A DNA stretch of 64,000 nucleotides from Hungatella hathewayi (GCA_025149285.1 CP102274.1:938501-1002500); one strand, 5' to 3'. Positions 50,838 to 60,521 are shown, numbered from the stretch's first letter. Numbers and translations are program-made. Notes: generated by a model not told the origin, from the letters alone.

Positions 50838-51281
50838 ATGGAAGAAAAGAGCAAATATTTCGTGGTGAAGCAGAAGGCCGTGCCGGAAGTATTACTGAAG
50901 GTGGTCGAGGCAAAGAAGCTTTTGGAATCAGAGCGGGTCATTACCGTTCAGGAGGCGACTGACCGTGTGGGAATCAGCCGCAGTTCTTTTTATAAGTATA
51001 AGGACGATATCTTTCCGTTCTATGATAACGCGAAGGGAAAGACCATCACACTCGTGATGCAGATGGACGATGAGCCAGGATTATTATCCGATTTACTGCA
51101 TATTGTGGCAGTGTACCATGCCAATATCCTGACGATCCATCAGAGTATTCCGGTAAACGGGGTGGCTACGCTGACCTTAAGCGTGGAAGTCCTGGAAAGC
51201 ACGGGCAATGTATCCAGGATGGTAGAGGACATGGAAGAGAAACACGGGGTTCACTACGTAAAAATATTAGCCAGGGAGTGA
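50838..51281 (+). CDS. UPF0735 ACT-domain protein
   Basis: A 147-residue protein with an N-terminal helix-turn-helix-like part (VQEATDRVGISRSSFYKYKDDIFPF) and a C-terminal ACT domain (MQMDDEPGLLSDLLHIVAVYHANILTIHQSIPVNG). ACT domains bind amino acids. It directly precedes hom, overlapping its ribosome site, so it may sense threonine, or another end product, for this operon. ATG 50838 follows GGGAAG. Role inferred. Confidence 0.85.
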   Translation: MEEKSKYFVVKQKAVPEVLLKVVEAKKLLESERVITVQEATDRVGISRSSFYKYKDDIFPFYDNAKGKTITLVMQMDDEPGLLSDLLHIVAVYHANILTIHQSIPVNGVATLTLSVEVLESTGNVSRMVEDMEEKHGVHYVKILARE

Positions 51282-51286
51282 TAATT

Positions 51287-52501
51287 ATGATTCATGTTGC
51301 AGTTATGGGTTACGGCACAATCGGTTCCGGTGTGGTAGAGATCTTGGAAAAAAACCGCGAAACCATCGCTAAGAGAACGGGCGAACCCGTCGATGTAAAA
51401 TATGTACTTGATTTAAGGGAGTTTCCGGGAACACCGGTAGAGCATAAGATTGTTCATGATTTTGCAGTCATTGAGAATGATCCTGAGGTAACCATGGTAA
51501 TCGAGACCATGGGCGGTTTAAATCCGGCATACCCCTTCGTAAAGGCCTGTCTGGAGGCGGGGAAGCATGTAGCTACCTCCAATAAAGCGCTGGTCGCAGC
51601 GTATGGCACGGAACTCTTAAGAATTGCCGGGGAAAAAAATGTCAACTTCTTCTTCGAAGCCAGTGTGGGCGGCGGCATTCCGATTATCCGTCCGCTGTAT
51701 ACTTCTCTTGCGGGAGAGGAGATTGAAGAGATTACCGGTATTTTAAACGGTACGACAAACTATATTTTAACAAAGATGGATAAAGAGGGAGAGACTTTTG
51801 AATCCGCTTTAAAGGAGGCCCAGGACTTAGGCTATGCGGAGAGGAATCCGGAAGCCGATGTGGAAGGCCACGACACCTGCAGAAAGATCGCGATTCTCAC
51901 CGCCATGGCGACCGGCCATGAGGTTCATTATGAAGATATTCACACAGAGGGAATTACCTCCATTACAGATGTGGATTTCAAGTATGCGGAGAAGCTGGGA
52001 ACTTCTGTGAAGCTGTTTGGCTCCAGCCGCATGAAGGATGGTGAGATACACGCCTGGGTAGCTCCGGTTATGATCGGCAAAGAGCACCCGCTCTATTCTG
52101 TGAGTGATGTCTTCAACGGAATTTTAGTAAAGGGCAATATGCTTGGGACGTCCATGTTCTATGGCAGCGGCGCGGGAATGCTTCCGACGGCCAGTGCGGT
52201 GATTGCCGATATTATAGAGGCTGTTCAGAACAGAGACCGCCATGTGGAAATGGGCTGGGATGACAGCCGGCTTGGTATTGCCCCCATAGAGACCTCCTCC
52301 TGCCGCTTCTTTATCCGGATCAAGGGAATTGCCGAGACGAGACTGGCGGAAGTTCAGAAGGTATTCGGCGATGTTTCAGTTATTGAACTGGATCATATGG
52401 ACGAATTCGCTGTGCTGACAGACGTCATGACGGAAGCGGAGTATGAGAAGAAGGCGAAGGAGCTGTCCGGAATCAGACAGCGGATCAGAGCGGAAGTGTA
52501 A
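51287..52501 (+). CDS. hom: homoserine dehydrogenase
   Basis: A 404-residue enzyme reducing aspartate semialdehyde to homoserine for threonine and methionine. It has the Rossmann motif GYGTIGSGVVE, ETMGG, SNKALVA, FEASVGGGIPIIRPL, GILNGTTNYILTKM and the substrate block GYAERNPEADVEGHDTCRKIAIL. The C-terminal regulatory ACT region is short (from about residue 340). ATG 51287 is preferred over GTG 51278 because GGGAG lies 9 nt upstream. Confidence 0.96.
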   Translation: MIHVAVMGYGTIGSGVVEILEKNRETIAKRTGEPVDVKYVLDLREFPGTPVEHKIVHDFAVIENDPEVTMVIETMGGLNPAYPFVKACLEAGKHVATSNKALVAAYGTELLRIAGEKNVNFFFEASVGGGIPIIRPLYTSLAGEEIEEITGILNGTTNYILTKMDKEGETFESALKEAQDLGYAERNPEADVEGHDTCRKIAILTAMATGHEVHYEDIHTEGITSITDVDFKYAEKLGTSVKLFGSSRMKDGEIHAWVAPVMIGKEHPLYSVSDVFNGILVKGNMLGTSMFYGSGAGMLPTASAVIADIIEAVQNRDRHVEMGWDDSRLGIAPIETSSCRFFIRIKGIAETRLAEVQKVFGDVSVIELDHMDEFAVLTDVMTEAEYEKKAKELSGIRQRIRAEV

Positions 52502-52569
52502 AGTTTGTTGCTGCTCACTCCGTGAACGGTCGTGAATCGTAATTACAGTTTTCAGAAAGGACCGCATCC

Positions 52570-53778
52570 ATGTTAATCGTAAAGAAATTCGGCGGAAGTT
52601 CCGTCGCGGATAAAGACAGGATCTATCATGTAGCCAGACGCTGCATCGAAGATTATGAAAAAGGAAATGAAGTTGTGGTCGTCTTATCGGCCATGGGAAA
52701 GACCACGGACGGTTTACTCGCAAAGGCCCATGAGATCAATCCCAATCCTCCCAAACGGGAGCTGGATATGCTTCTGGCAACAGGAGAACAGACCAGTGTT
52801 GCACTGATGTCCATGGCCATGAGCGCCCTGGGGGGACCGGCAGTGTCTCTCAATGCGGCCCAGGTTGCCATGCATACCACGTCAACCTACGGTATGGCCA
52901 AATTAAAACGAATCGATACCGAACGTATCCGCCACGAGCTGGATGCCAGAAAGATTGTAATCATCACCGGCTTTCAGGGCATTAACAAGTACGACGACAT
53001 AACGACTCTGGGGCGCGGCGGTTCGGATACCACGGCGGTGGCTCTTGCGGCGGCTCTCCATGCAGATGCCTGCGAGATTTACACCGATGTGGACGGAGTA
53101 TACACGGCAGATCCGAGAATTGTACCCAATGCAAGAAAGCTTACCGAGGTTTCCTACGACGAGATGCTGGAATTTGCTTCTCTGGGGGCCAAGGTATTAC
53201 ATAACCGTTCCGTCGAGATGGCGAAGCGGTACGGAGTTCAGTTAGTGGTCTTATCGAGCCTTACAAGGGCGGAAGGTACTATCATCAAGGAGGAAACAAA
53301 AGTGGAAAGAATGCTGGTTAGCGGTGTGGCCGCAGATAAGAATGTGGCCCGTATCTCCGTGATCGGAGTGAAGAATGAACCGGGTATCGCTTTTAAAATA
53401 TTCAACCTGCTGGCGAGACACCATATCAACGTGGACATCATCATCCAGTCCATCGGCCGGGAAGAGAGAAAGGATATCTCCTTCACGGTGGCGAAAACGG
53501 ATTTGCAGGAAGCCATGACGCTGCTGAATGAAAACCGGGAAGTGCTTACGGCTCAGACGATCACCTGTGAGGAAGGCGTGGCGAAGATCTCCATCATCGG
53601 CGCAGGAATGACCAGCAACCCGGGCGTTGCCGCCAAGATGTTTGAATCCCTCTACAGCGCCAATGTGAATATCAAGATGATTGCAACGTCAGAGATCCGA
53701 ATCACCGTGCTCATCGGGGAAGAGGATGTAAACCGTGCCATGAGAACCGTTCATGACGCGTTCGATCTGGCTGACTGA
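52570..53778 (+). CDS. aspartate kinase
   Basis: A 402-residue enzyme making aspartyl phosphate, the first step to lysine, threonine and methionine. It has KKFGGSSVADKDRI, GRGGSDTTAVALAA, YTDVDGVYTADPR and ASLGAKVLHNRSVE. Two ACT domains (about 265-400) suit feedback control by lysine and/or threonine. It follows hom by 68 nt. Which end product inhibits it cannot be told. Confidence 0.95.
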   Translation: MLIVKKFGGSSVADKDRIYHVARRCIEDYEKGNEVVVVLSAMGKTTDGLLAKAHEINPNPPKRELDMLLATGEQTSVALMSMAMSALGGPAVSLNAAQVAMHTTSTYGMAKLKRIDTERIRHELDARKIVIITGFQGINKYDDITTLGRGGSDTTAVALAAALHADACEIYTDVDGVYTADPRIVPNARKLTEVSYDEMLEFASLGAKVLHNRSVEMAKRYGVQLVVLSSLTRAEGTIIKEETKVERMLVSGVAADKNVARISVIGVKNEPGIAFKIFNLLARHHINVDIIIQSIGREERKDISFTVAKTDLQEAMTLLNENREVLTAQTITCEEGVAKISIIGAGMTSNPGVAAKMFESLYSANVNIKMIATSEIRITVLIGEEDVNRAMRTVHDAFDLAD

Positions 53779-53794
53779 TCAGGGCAGTGACGGA

Positions 53795-54157
53795 ATGATC
53801 AATGAGATCTTTGGCTTTATAAAAAAACTGCTGGGCATTGGTATGCCCTGTGCCTTTCACTCTCTGACCGGGCTGTACTGTCCGGGATGCGGGGGAACGA
53901 GAGCTGTGAGGGAACTTCTTTACGGCGATCTGCGCATGAGCTTTCAGTACCATCCGCTTGTACTCTACGGGGCCGCAGTCGTTCTGCTGGAGTTGGTATC
54001 CTGGGGGGCGTCCCGCATGTTTCACCGACCGTGGCTGCATATCAGGCGGTATAATCTTTTTATACTGATCGGAGCGGGAATCGTGGTGGCAAACTGGTTT
54101 TACAAGAATTATATGCTGGTGTTCCGCGGCGTGGATTTGCTGCCGCTGCTGAAGTAA
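53795..54157 (+). CDS. DUF2752 small membrane protein
   Basis: A 120-residue protein with the hallmark CPGCGGTRA near residue 30 and two to three membrane helices (VLYGAAVVLLELVSWGA and YNLFILIGAGIVVANWF). Function of DUF2752 is unknown. The start is taken at ATG 53795, clear of the aspartate kinase stop at 53778; ATG 53753 would overlap it. Confidence 0.82.
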   Translation: MINEIFGFIKKLLGIGMPCAFHSLTGLYCPGCGGTRAVRELLYGDLRMSFQYHPLVLYGAAVVLLELVSWGASRMFHRPWLHIRRYNLFILIGAGIVVANWFYKNYMLVFRGVDLLPLLK

Positions 54158-54176
54158 GGTGTGAACCGGAAAATCA

Positions 54177-54229
54177 AAAGAGCTCCCGGGGAATCGGAAA
54201 AGATGTTCCGCTCCCCCAGGAGCTCTTTC
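54177..54229 (+). terminator. terminator after the DUF2752 gene
   Basis: AAAGAGCTCC (54177-54186) pairs exactly with GGAGCTCTTT (54219-54228), with further G/C pairing inside. The T run is short. It may act in both directions. Confidence 0.75.
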
Positions 54230-54257
54230 TGTTAATCTGTTATGAATCTGCTAAAAG

Positions 54258-54644
54258 CTATTGAGTTGGAAACAGTGCGGAAGGATTCTGCAGCGCTTCC
54301 ATCATATCACGGAAATATTTGCCCGCCATAGTGTCCGTTCCCATGACATCGTAAACGATAATAATGAAGAATGTCATGAGCAGTCCGCAGACCGCTGCCA
54401 GAATAGAGAGGATCAGACCAAGCTGTGCCTGCTGGGTAAACGGTTTTCCTTTTTTGGACAACACGGCGCAGGCAATTCCCAGAAGCCCAAGAATCAGGCC
54501 TGCCGGAAGGCCCCAGATGGGACCGCACATGCAGTTGCCTATAAGGCCCAGGCCTCCCAAAAACACCGACCAGGATGCCCAAAGGGTTCCTGGTGACGGC
54601 ATATTAGGAAGCAGGCCGTTGTTTTTATTGTTATTATCTTCCAT
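54258..54644 (-). CDS. small DUF4190-like membrane protein
   Basis: A 128-residue protein with an Asn/Lys-rich start (MEDNNNKNNG) and three hydrophobic segments separated by Gly-rich turns (GLILGLLGIACAVL and GLILSILAAVCGLLMTFF). ATG 54644 lies 9 nt behind AGAGGT. It resembles DUF4190 proteins by pattern; function unknown. Single gene. Confidence 0.68.
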   Translation of the reverse strand: MEDNNNKNNGLLPNMPSPGTLWASWSVFLGGLGLIGNCMCGPIWGLPAGLILGLLGIACAVLSKKGKPFTQQAQLGLILSILAAVCGLLMTFFIIIVYDVMGTDTMAGKYFRDMMEALQNPSALFPTQ

Positions 54645-54723
54645 TGTATAAGTACCTCTTCTGAATGCTATTGTATGATTGTAGCACGAAAATGGCCATG
54701 TGTCCAGTAGGGGGACGGCAGAC

Positions 54724-54773
54724 TTAGAAAGGACTGTGGCACGAAAGAAAAAATGTGTCACAGCCCTTTCTAA
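54724..54773 (-). terminator. terminator-like inverted repeat after the Rpn-family gene
   Basis: TTAGAAAGGACTGTGGCAC (54724-54742) and GTGTCACAGCCCTTTCTAA (54755-54773) are complementary with two mismatches. It lies downstream of the minus-strand gene ending at 54785. The T run is weak. Confidence 0.6.
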
Positions 54774-54784
54774 ACAGGTAATAC

Positions 54785-55735
54785 TTATCTGGTCTGTATA
54801 AAACTTATAAAATCATCCAGAGATTCCGCTTTAGCAGCATACTTAAGCCATATCCTCAAAATATCCGTGTCGTGCTGCCCTAAAACAACAGTCCGCAGCT
54901 GTTCAGGTATCTCTCCGAATTCTTCCAGAAGTTCTAATATGGATTCCGCTTTGCCCTGACCTCGTTCATAGTCCCGTATGGTCGCTTCGTCGTGTTCCCA
55001 TTTCTCACGCATTAGATAGTGGTAACGTTTTTCCTTCTCCGCGTTGATCTTCTCTAATTCTTCCACAGCCGCTTTCATGTACTCATTTCTCTCTGCCATG
55101 TTCTTAAGCACCTCCCAATCATCAGCAGAAATCATCTGTGCCCATGCATAGATTTCCGACTTCCGTTCTTCCGGTGTTGCCTTCGATAACTGGCTTAATT
55201 GTAACACGCGCAGGCTCATTTTGTCACTATATAACCGATGTGTATTTCTGTCACGAAATTCGATGATCGAGTACCAGGTCCCATTCTCATAGAGTGGAAA
55301 GGCCAGAATGCTGATGTGAACGGTAGCCTCCAGCATTTTATAAGAAGTTCCTTTCTCAAATCCTTCAACAAAATACTTCGATAAGTAGAACAGACTTCTT
55401 TCCTCCCAGTTGGCAAACGGCAGAACCTGAATCTCAATGTTAATTTTCCGGTCTCCATTTAACAAAAGTTTAACATCCAGTATTCCTTCTTTATCGTCAG
55501 CATATTCGCCCGGAAGAAATGAATCCATGAACTCTAATTTCCGGATATCGGCTGGATCGATATCCAATAATGCACTGAGCAAACCGGTCAGTGCTGCTTT
55601 ATTGTGGAACGTCGTTTTAAACGCAAAATCATTGAGTAAACGGATGTTCAGCCGTTCATCACTGTCTGCCAGTTTGCGGATTGCGTTCTCATTCATACTT
55701 ATTCCGCCATAGTGCTGTTTTATTTTAACAGTCAT
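54785..55735 (-). CDS. Rpn-family PD-(D/E)XK nuclease / transposase-like protein
   Basis: A 316-residue member of the Rpn (recombination-promoting nuclease) family. It has RLLNDFAFKTTFHNKAALTGLL, the catalytic Asp in GILDVKLLL and the E-x-Q/K core in INIEIQVLP, then YLSKYFVEGFEKGTSY. A C-terminal Glu/Lys-rich helical region (about 225-285) follows. The active-site residues look intact. ATG 55735 lies 8 nt behind AAGGAGG; ATG 55753 overlaps that site. No terminal inverted repeats or target duplications were seen, so it is not an insertion sequence. Confidence 0.87.
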   Translation of the reverse strand: MTVKIKQHYGGISMNENAIRKLADSDERLNIRLLNDFAFKTTFHNKAALTGLLSALLDIDPADIRKLEFMDSFLPGEYADDKEGILDVKLLLNGDRKINIEIQVLPFANWEERSLFYLSKYFVEGFEKGTSYKMLEATVHISILAFPLYENGTWYSIIEFRDRNTHRLYSDKMSLRVLQLSQLSKATPEERKSEIYAWAQMISADDWEVLKNMAERNEYMKAAVEELEKINAEKEKRYHYLMREKWEHDEATIRDYERGQGKAESILELLEEFGEIPEQLRTVVLGQHDTDILRIWLKYAAKAESLDDFISFIQTR

Positions 55736-55985
55736 AAGTAAAGCCTCCTTCATATGTAATTGGTTAAAACAGGATTATCCGGAAGAACTTCCAGAAAGAC
55801 AGCCATAAGAACAGCTGCATGATTCTGCCAAAGCAGAAAAGAAATAGAATAAAATCAGTATACCAGATTTTACAATAAAATAAAACCGTTTTTTCCGGCA
55901 GCAGAGATAACCGTCTTGCATAACCTCCCTGTATGAATTATAATAATTAAATTGAGTCAAGTATTAAGACATAAGGGGATAGAAC

Positions 55986-58127
55986 ATGGACATTATCAGG
56001 GCACTACAGGAAGAACTGGGAATCGGCCGCGGCCAGGTGGAGGCGGCAGTTAAACTGATCGATGAAGGAAACACGATTCCGTTTATTGCCAGATACAGAA
56101 AAGAAGCGACCGGATCCTTAAATGACGAGGTTTTAAGAAATCTGGATGAGAGGCTGCGCTATCTGCGCAATCTGGAAGAGAAGAAGGAACAGGTAATTTC
56201 TTCTATCCGCGAACAGGAGAAGCTGACACCGGAACTGGAACAGCAGATTCTGGCGGCTGCCACGCTGGTAGCGGTGGAGGACTTATACCGCCCGTACCGT
56301 CCGAAACGCCGGACGAGGGCGACCATAGCAAAGGAAAAAGGGCTGGAACCGCTGGCAGACTTAATCATGCTTCAGCAGATGAAGGGACCTGTCCTGGAAG
56401 CGGCCAGAGATTATATCTCTGAGGAGAAAGGCGTCGCTACGGCGGAGGAGGCTGTGGAAGGCGCCAGTGATATTCTCGCCGAGCGGATCTCTGACAATGC
56501 GGAATACCGGACGTATATCCGAAATGCGACGATGAGCCAGGGAAGTATTCAGTCGGCGGCAAAGGATGAGAAGGCGGAGTCAGTCTATGAGATGTACTAT
56601 CAGTACGAGGAGAGCATCAAAAAGACTGCGGGCCACCGGATTCTTGCCCTGAACCGGGGAGAAAAAGAGAAGTTTCTGACCGTAAAGGTGCTGGCTCCTG
56701 TGGAACAGATTATCCGTTATCTGGAAAAGCATGTGATTGTAAAGGACAATCCCAACACCACACCCGTGCTGCGGGAAGTGATAACGGACAGCTATGACCG
56801 TTTGATTGCTCCCGCCATTGAGCGGGAAATCCGAAACGACTTGACGGAGAAGGCGGAGGACGGTGCCATCCGGGTGTTCGGGAAAAATCTGGAGCAGCTT
56901 CTGATGCAGCCTCCCATTGTGGGCCGTGTCGTGCTGGGCTGGGACCCGGCATTCCGTACCGGATGTAAGCTTGCTGTGGTGGATGAGACCGGGAAAGTAC
57001 TGGATACCGTAGTCATCTATCCGACTGCACCTCAAAATAAGGTGGAGGAAGCAAAGGTTATTTTAAAGAAACTGATAAAGAAATATAACGTTTCCCTGAT
57101 TTCCGTGGGGAACGGAACGGCCTCCAGGGAGTCAGAACAGATTATCGTGGAACTGTTAAAAGAACTGCAGCAGCCGGTTCAGTATATTATCGTCAATGAG
57201 GCGGGCGCATCCGTATACTCTGCCAGTAAGCTGGCCACTGAGGAGTTCCCGCAGTTTGACGTGGGGCAGAGGAGCGCTGTCTCCATCGCGAGACGTCTTC
57301 AGGACCCGCTGTCGGAGCTGGTAAAGATTGATCCCAAATCTATCGGTGTGGGACAGTACCAGCATGATATGAATCAGAAGCATTTAAGCGAAGCGCTGAC
57401 GGGAGTCGTTGAAACAGCTGTCAACCGGGTTGGCGTGGATTTAAACACCGCTTCGGCCTCGCTGCTTGAGTATATCTCGGGAATCACGAAGACGATCGCA
57501 AAGAATATTGTGACATACCGGGAGGAAAACGGTGCATTTACGTCCAGAAACCAGCTGTTAAAGGTGGCGAAGCTGGGACCCAAGGCGTATGAGCAGTGCG
57601 CAGGCTTCATGAGAATTCAGGGCGGTAAAAATCCTCTCGACGGCACCAGTGTGCACCCGGAAAGCTACGAGGCAGCCGAAAAGCTGCTGGACAGGCTGGG
57701 CTATGATGTGGCGGAACTGGCCCACGGCGGAATAAAGGGAATCGGCAGGAAGGTCACAGGCTATAAAAAACTGGCCGAAGAACTGGGAATTGGAGAGATT
57801 ACCCTTCAGGATATCGTAAAGGAGCTGGAAAAGCCGGCCCGCGACCCGAGAGATGAGATGCCGAAGCCTATCCTGCGCACGGATGTGCTGGATATGAAGG
57901 ACTTACAGCCGGGTATGGTGTTAAAGGGCACAGTGAGAAATGTCATCGATTTCGGTGCATTTGTGGACATCGGAGTTCATCAGGATGGGCTGGTTCACAT
58001 ATCACAGATGTCGGAGAAATTTATCAAGCATCCGCTGGAGGCGGTCAGTGTGGGAGATATCGTGGAAGTCAAGGTAATCAGCGTGGATGTGGCGAAGAAA
58101 CGGATTGCTCTGACGATGAAATTATAG
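55986..58127 (+). CDS. tex: Tex-family RNA-binding transcription accessory protein
   Basis: A 713-residue protein with the Tex core. Its N-terminal helical part has FIARYRKEATGSLNDEVLR and VEDLYRPYRPKRRTRATIAKEKGLEPLA. A YqgF-like nuclease fold follows (WDPAFRTGCKLAVVDETG), then helix-hairpin-helix repeats (NTASASLLEYISGI), and an S1 domain ends it (GMVLKGTVRNVIDFGAFVDIGVHQDGLVHISQMS). It binds nucleic acids and affects expression or RNA turnover. The start follows AAGGGG. The ycxB-like gene follows after 9 nt. Confidence 0.95.
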   Translation: MDIIRALQEELGIGRGQVEAAVKLIDEGNTIPFIARYRKEATGSLNDEVLRNLDERLRYLRNLEEKKEQVISSIREQEKLTPELEQQILAAATLVAVEDLYRPYRPKRRTRATIAKEKGLEPLADLIMLQQMKGPVLEAARDYISEEKGVATAEEAVEGASDILAERISDNAEYRTYIRNATMSQGSIQSAAKDEKAESVYEMYYQYEESIKKTAGHRILALNRGEKEKFLTVKVLAPVEQIIRYLEKHVIVKDNPNTTPVLREVITDSYDRLIAPAIEREIRNDLTEKAEDGAIRVFGKNLEQLLMQPPIVGRVVLGWDPAFRTGCKLAVVDETGKVLDTVVIYPTAPQNKVEEAKVILKKLIKKYNVSLISVGNGTASRESEQIIVELLKELQQPVQYIIVNEAGASVYSASKLATEEFPQFDVGQRSAVSIARRLQDPLSELVKIDPKSIGVGQYQHDMNQKHLSEALTGVVETAVNRVGVDLNTASASLLEYISGITKTIAKNIVTYREENGAFTSRNQLLKVAKLGPKAYEQCAGFMRIQGGKNPLDGTSVHPESYEAAEKLLDRLGYDVAELAHGGIKGIGRKVTGYKKLAEELGIGEITLQDIVKELEKPARDPRDEMPKPILRTDVLDMKDLQPGMVLKGTVRNVIDFGAFVDIGVHQDGLVHISQMSEKFIKHPLEAVSVGDIVEVKVISVDVAKKRIALTMKL

Positions 58128-58136
58128 GAGGTGCTT

Positions 58137-58748
58137 ATGGAACAGGAGCGTTGGGAGAAGGAACAGGCGAAAACGGAAGATGGGAAGGAAGCGCCGGTGG
58201 AGCAGAACGAGACAGGGCAGGCAGAGCCGGAAGCGGAATTGATGGTACAGACCAGCCCGCTGGTATTTACGGTGAAGCTGACAGCAAAGGACTTATGGAA
58301 ATTTTCCCTGTACCATTCCAATAAAGGAATGCTGGGCATATTCAATGTGATCTTCAGTCTGGCGGCCATCTTTCTGCTGGTTACCACCTGGAGATCCAAC
58401 ACGGTGATGTACCGGGCACTGCTGATTGTCTGTGCGCTGATGTTTACCGTGTGGCAGCCGTTTCTCCTGTATCTGAAGGCGGCGAAGCAGTCGAAGCGTC
58501 CGGTTATCCAGAATCCAATGGATCTCTCCTTCAGCAGGGAAGGCATCGTGGTGACTCAGGGAACGGAGCGGCTGGAGCTTATCTGGGAAAATATCGGACG
58601 GGTAGAGCGGATCCAGGGTATGATTATTGTATACATGGGGAAAGTCCGCGCGTATCTGCTTCCTGATTCCATCACTGGTGAGAAGAAGGAAGAGCTTCTG
58701 GATCTGTTCCGGGAGAGTCTGCCAGCGGAGCGGAGAAAAAAGATATAA
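58137..58748 (+). CDS. YcxB-like membrane protein
   Basis: A 203-residue protein with a Glu/Gln-rich cytoplasmic start, two adjacent helices (about 65-105, GIFNVIFSLAAIFLLVTTW and MYRALLIVCALMFTVW) and a YcxB-like C-terminal domain (SFSREGIVVTQGTERLELIWENIGRVE... IVYMGKVRAYLLPD). ATG 58137 lies 6 nt behind TAGGAGG. Located between tex and tsaE. Function unknown. Confidence 0.83.
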   Translation: MEQERWEKEQAKTEDGKEAPVEQNETGQAEPEAELMVQTSPLVFTVKLTAKDLWKFSLYHSNKGMLGIFNVIFSLAAIFLLVTTWRSNTVMYRALLIVCALMFTVWQPFLLYLKAAKQSKRPVIQNPMDLSFSREGIVVTQGTERLELIWENIGRVERIQGMIIVYMGKVRAYLLPDSITGEKKEELLDLFRESLPAERRKKI

Positions 58749-58789
58749 GAGGCAGCAGAGCCGGTAAAACGGCATGGAGGAAAGAATCA

Positions 58790-59218
58790 ATGGTAACAGA
58801 GACATGGACACCGGAAGAAACGTATGCGTTCGGCAGAAGGCTGGGGGAGGCGGCAGAGCCGTCTTCTGTATACTGTTTAAACGGAGATCTGGGAGTTGGA
58901 AAGACGGTATTTACACAGGGATTTGCCGACGGGCTCGGCGTGGAAGGTCCTGTGGACAGTCCGACCTTTACTATCGTCAAGCAGTATGACGACGGCAGAA
59001 TGCCGTTTTACCATTTTGATGTGTACCGGATCGGCGATATCAGCGAAATGGATGAGATCGGCTATGAGGACTGTTTTTACGGAGACGGAGTCAGCCTGGT
59101 GGAATGGGGCGGCCTGATTGAGGAGATCTTGCCGGAGAATGTGATCACGGTGAAGATCGAAAAGGATTTGGAAAAAGGATTTGATTACAGAAGGATAACT
59201 GTGGAGGGACTGGAATGA
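58790..59218 (+). CDS. tsaE: tRNA t6A synthesis ATPase TsaE
   Basis: A 142-residue ATPase needed with TsaB and TsaD for threonylcarbamoyl-adenosine at tRNA position 37. It has Walker A GDLGVGKTVFTQGFA, the DSPTFTIV motif, FDVYRI and VSLVEWGG. The stop overlaps the tsaB start by 4 nt. The start follows GGAGGAAAG. Confidence 0.96.
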   Translation: MVTETWTPEETYAFGRRLGEAAEPSSVYCLNGDLGVGKTVFTQGFADGLGVEGPVDSPTFTIVKQYDDGRMPFYHFDVYRIGDISEMDEIGYEDCFYGDGVSLVEWGGLIEEILPENVITVKIEKDLEKGFDYRRITVEGLE

Positions 59219-59913
59219 GGATTTTAGGAATTGAGAGCTCATCGCTGGTGGCGTCGGTGGCTGTGGTGACGGACGACGTGGTGACGGCGGAATATACGGT
59301 GAATTTTAAAAAGACCCACTCCCAGACACTGCTGCCCATGCTGGATGAGATCGTCCGTATGGTGGAACTGGATTTGGAAACCGCAGATGCCATTGCCGTG
59401 TCTGGCGGACCGGGATCATTTACCGGTCTCCGCATCGGTTCTGCAATAGGGAAAGGGCTGGGGCTGGCGCTTAAGAAGCCGCTTATCCACATTCCGACGG
59501 TAGACGCTATGGCTTACGGCATGTACGGCTATGCCGGCCTGGTCTGCCCGATCATGGATGCCAGGAGAAATCAGGTCTATACCGGGATCTATGACAACCG
59601 GGAGGGATTTTCGGCTGTCAGGGAGCAGTGCGCCATGGATATCGATGAACTGGTGGATGAGTTAAACAAAATGGAGAACAGAGCAGTGTTTCTGGGAGAT
59701 GGAGTTCCTGTATACAGAGAACGGATTGCGGAGCGCATTACGGTTCCCTGCGAATTTGCTCCGGCGCATGTAAACCGGCAGAGGGCGGCGGCAGTCGCGG
59801 CTCTGGGCTGTATTTACTATCGGGAAGGGCGGACCGAGACGGCGGAGGAGCACGCGCCGGATTACTTAAGAAAGCCGCAGGCGGAGCGGGAACGGGAAGC
59901 CGGACTGATTTAA
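59215..59913 (+). CDS. tsaB: tRNA t6A synthesis protein TsaB
   Basis: A 232-residue, ASKHA-fold partner of TsaD. It has ILGIESSSLVASVAVV, the HSQTLLPMLDEI helix and the diagnostic SGGPGSFTGLRIG. Translationally coupled to tsaE; rimI follows. Confidence 0.95.
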   Translation: MRILGIESSSLVASVAVVTDDVVTAEYTVNFKKTHSQTLLPMLDEIVRMVELDLETADAIAVSGGPGSFTGLRIGSAIGKGLGLALKKPLIHIPTVDAMAYGMYGYAGLVCPIMDARRNQVYTGIYDNREGFSAVREQCAMDIDELVDELNKMENRAVFLGDGVPVYRERIAERITVPCEFAPAHVNRQRAAAVAALGCIYYREGRTETAEEHAPDYLRKPQAEREREAGLI

Positions 59914-59941
59914 CAGAGAGTGGACAAAGGAGAGCGTTTGT

Positions 59942-60394
59942 ATGCTTAGAGAAATGATTCCGGAATCGGACATGGACTGTATGGCAGAGATGGAAACACA
60001 GTGCTTCAGCGATCCGTGGACGCCGGAGATGATTCTGGATTCCTTCCGTACGGGTCTGGACACCTGGCTGATCCTGGAAGAGGAGGGAGAGGCCTGCGGA
60101 TACTGTGTCTTCCGTACGATTGCAGGAGAGGCGGAACTGCTCCGGATCGGCGTGCGTCCGCCTTTAAGGGGTCTCGGGTACGGTAAGAAACTGATGGATG
60201 GCGTGGTCGAAAATTCCAGAAAAAATGGGGTCACGGCCATCGCTCTGGAGGTAAGAGAAGGCAATGCACCGGCCAGAAGCCTATATAAATCCTATGGTTT
60301 TAAAGAGGAGTGCATCCGCAGCGGCTACTACAGGGACCCGAAGGAAGATGCCGTGATCATGTGGAACCGTGAGATTTCAAACATTTACCACTAA
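59942..60394 (+). CDS. rimI: ribosomal-protein-alanine N-acetyltransferase
   Basis: A 150-residue GNAT enzyme of the RimI type. It has MAEMETQCFSDPWTPEMI, the acetyl-CoA loop RPPLRGLGYGKKLMDGV, LEVREGNAPARSLYKSYGF and the closing YYRDPKEDAVIM. It sits in its common place after tsaB. The start follows AAAGGAGAG. Confidence 0.94.
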   Translation: MLREMIPESDMDCMAEMETQCFSDPWTPEMILDSFRTGLDTWLILEEEGEACGYCVFRTIAGEAELLRIGVRPPLRGLGYGKKLMDGVVENSRKNGVTAIALEVREGNAPARSLYKSYGFKEECIRSGYYRDPKEDAVIMWNREISNIYH

Positions 60395-60521
60395 AATTTC
60401 GCCATGGCACCGTTTATAATGTAGGGGTATCCGGTCAGGATGCTCCTTTTCGCATCTGCAAAATCAGAGAGCGGCGAACTGGAGAAATCCGGAAAGTGCG
60501 AAGAAGAAAGGTGAGAGTAGG

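Noticed and set aside
54724..54773. Possible insertion-sequence end beside the Rpn-family gene
   Set aside because: The inverted repeat is local and self-pairing; no matching end lies on the other side of the gene.
55775..55960. Minus-strand 61-codon frame with a cysteine- and serine-rich end, resembling a small peptide precursor
   Set aside because: It lies in the divergent control region between the Rpn-family gene and tex, has no ribosome site I can see, and its composition fits chance in AT-rich DNA.
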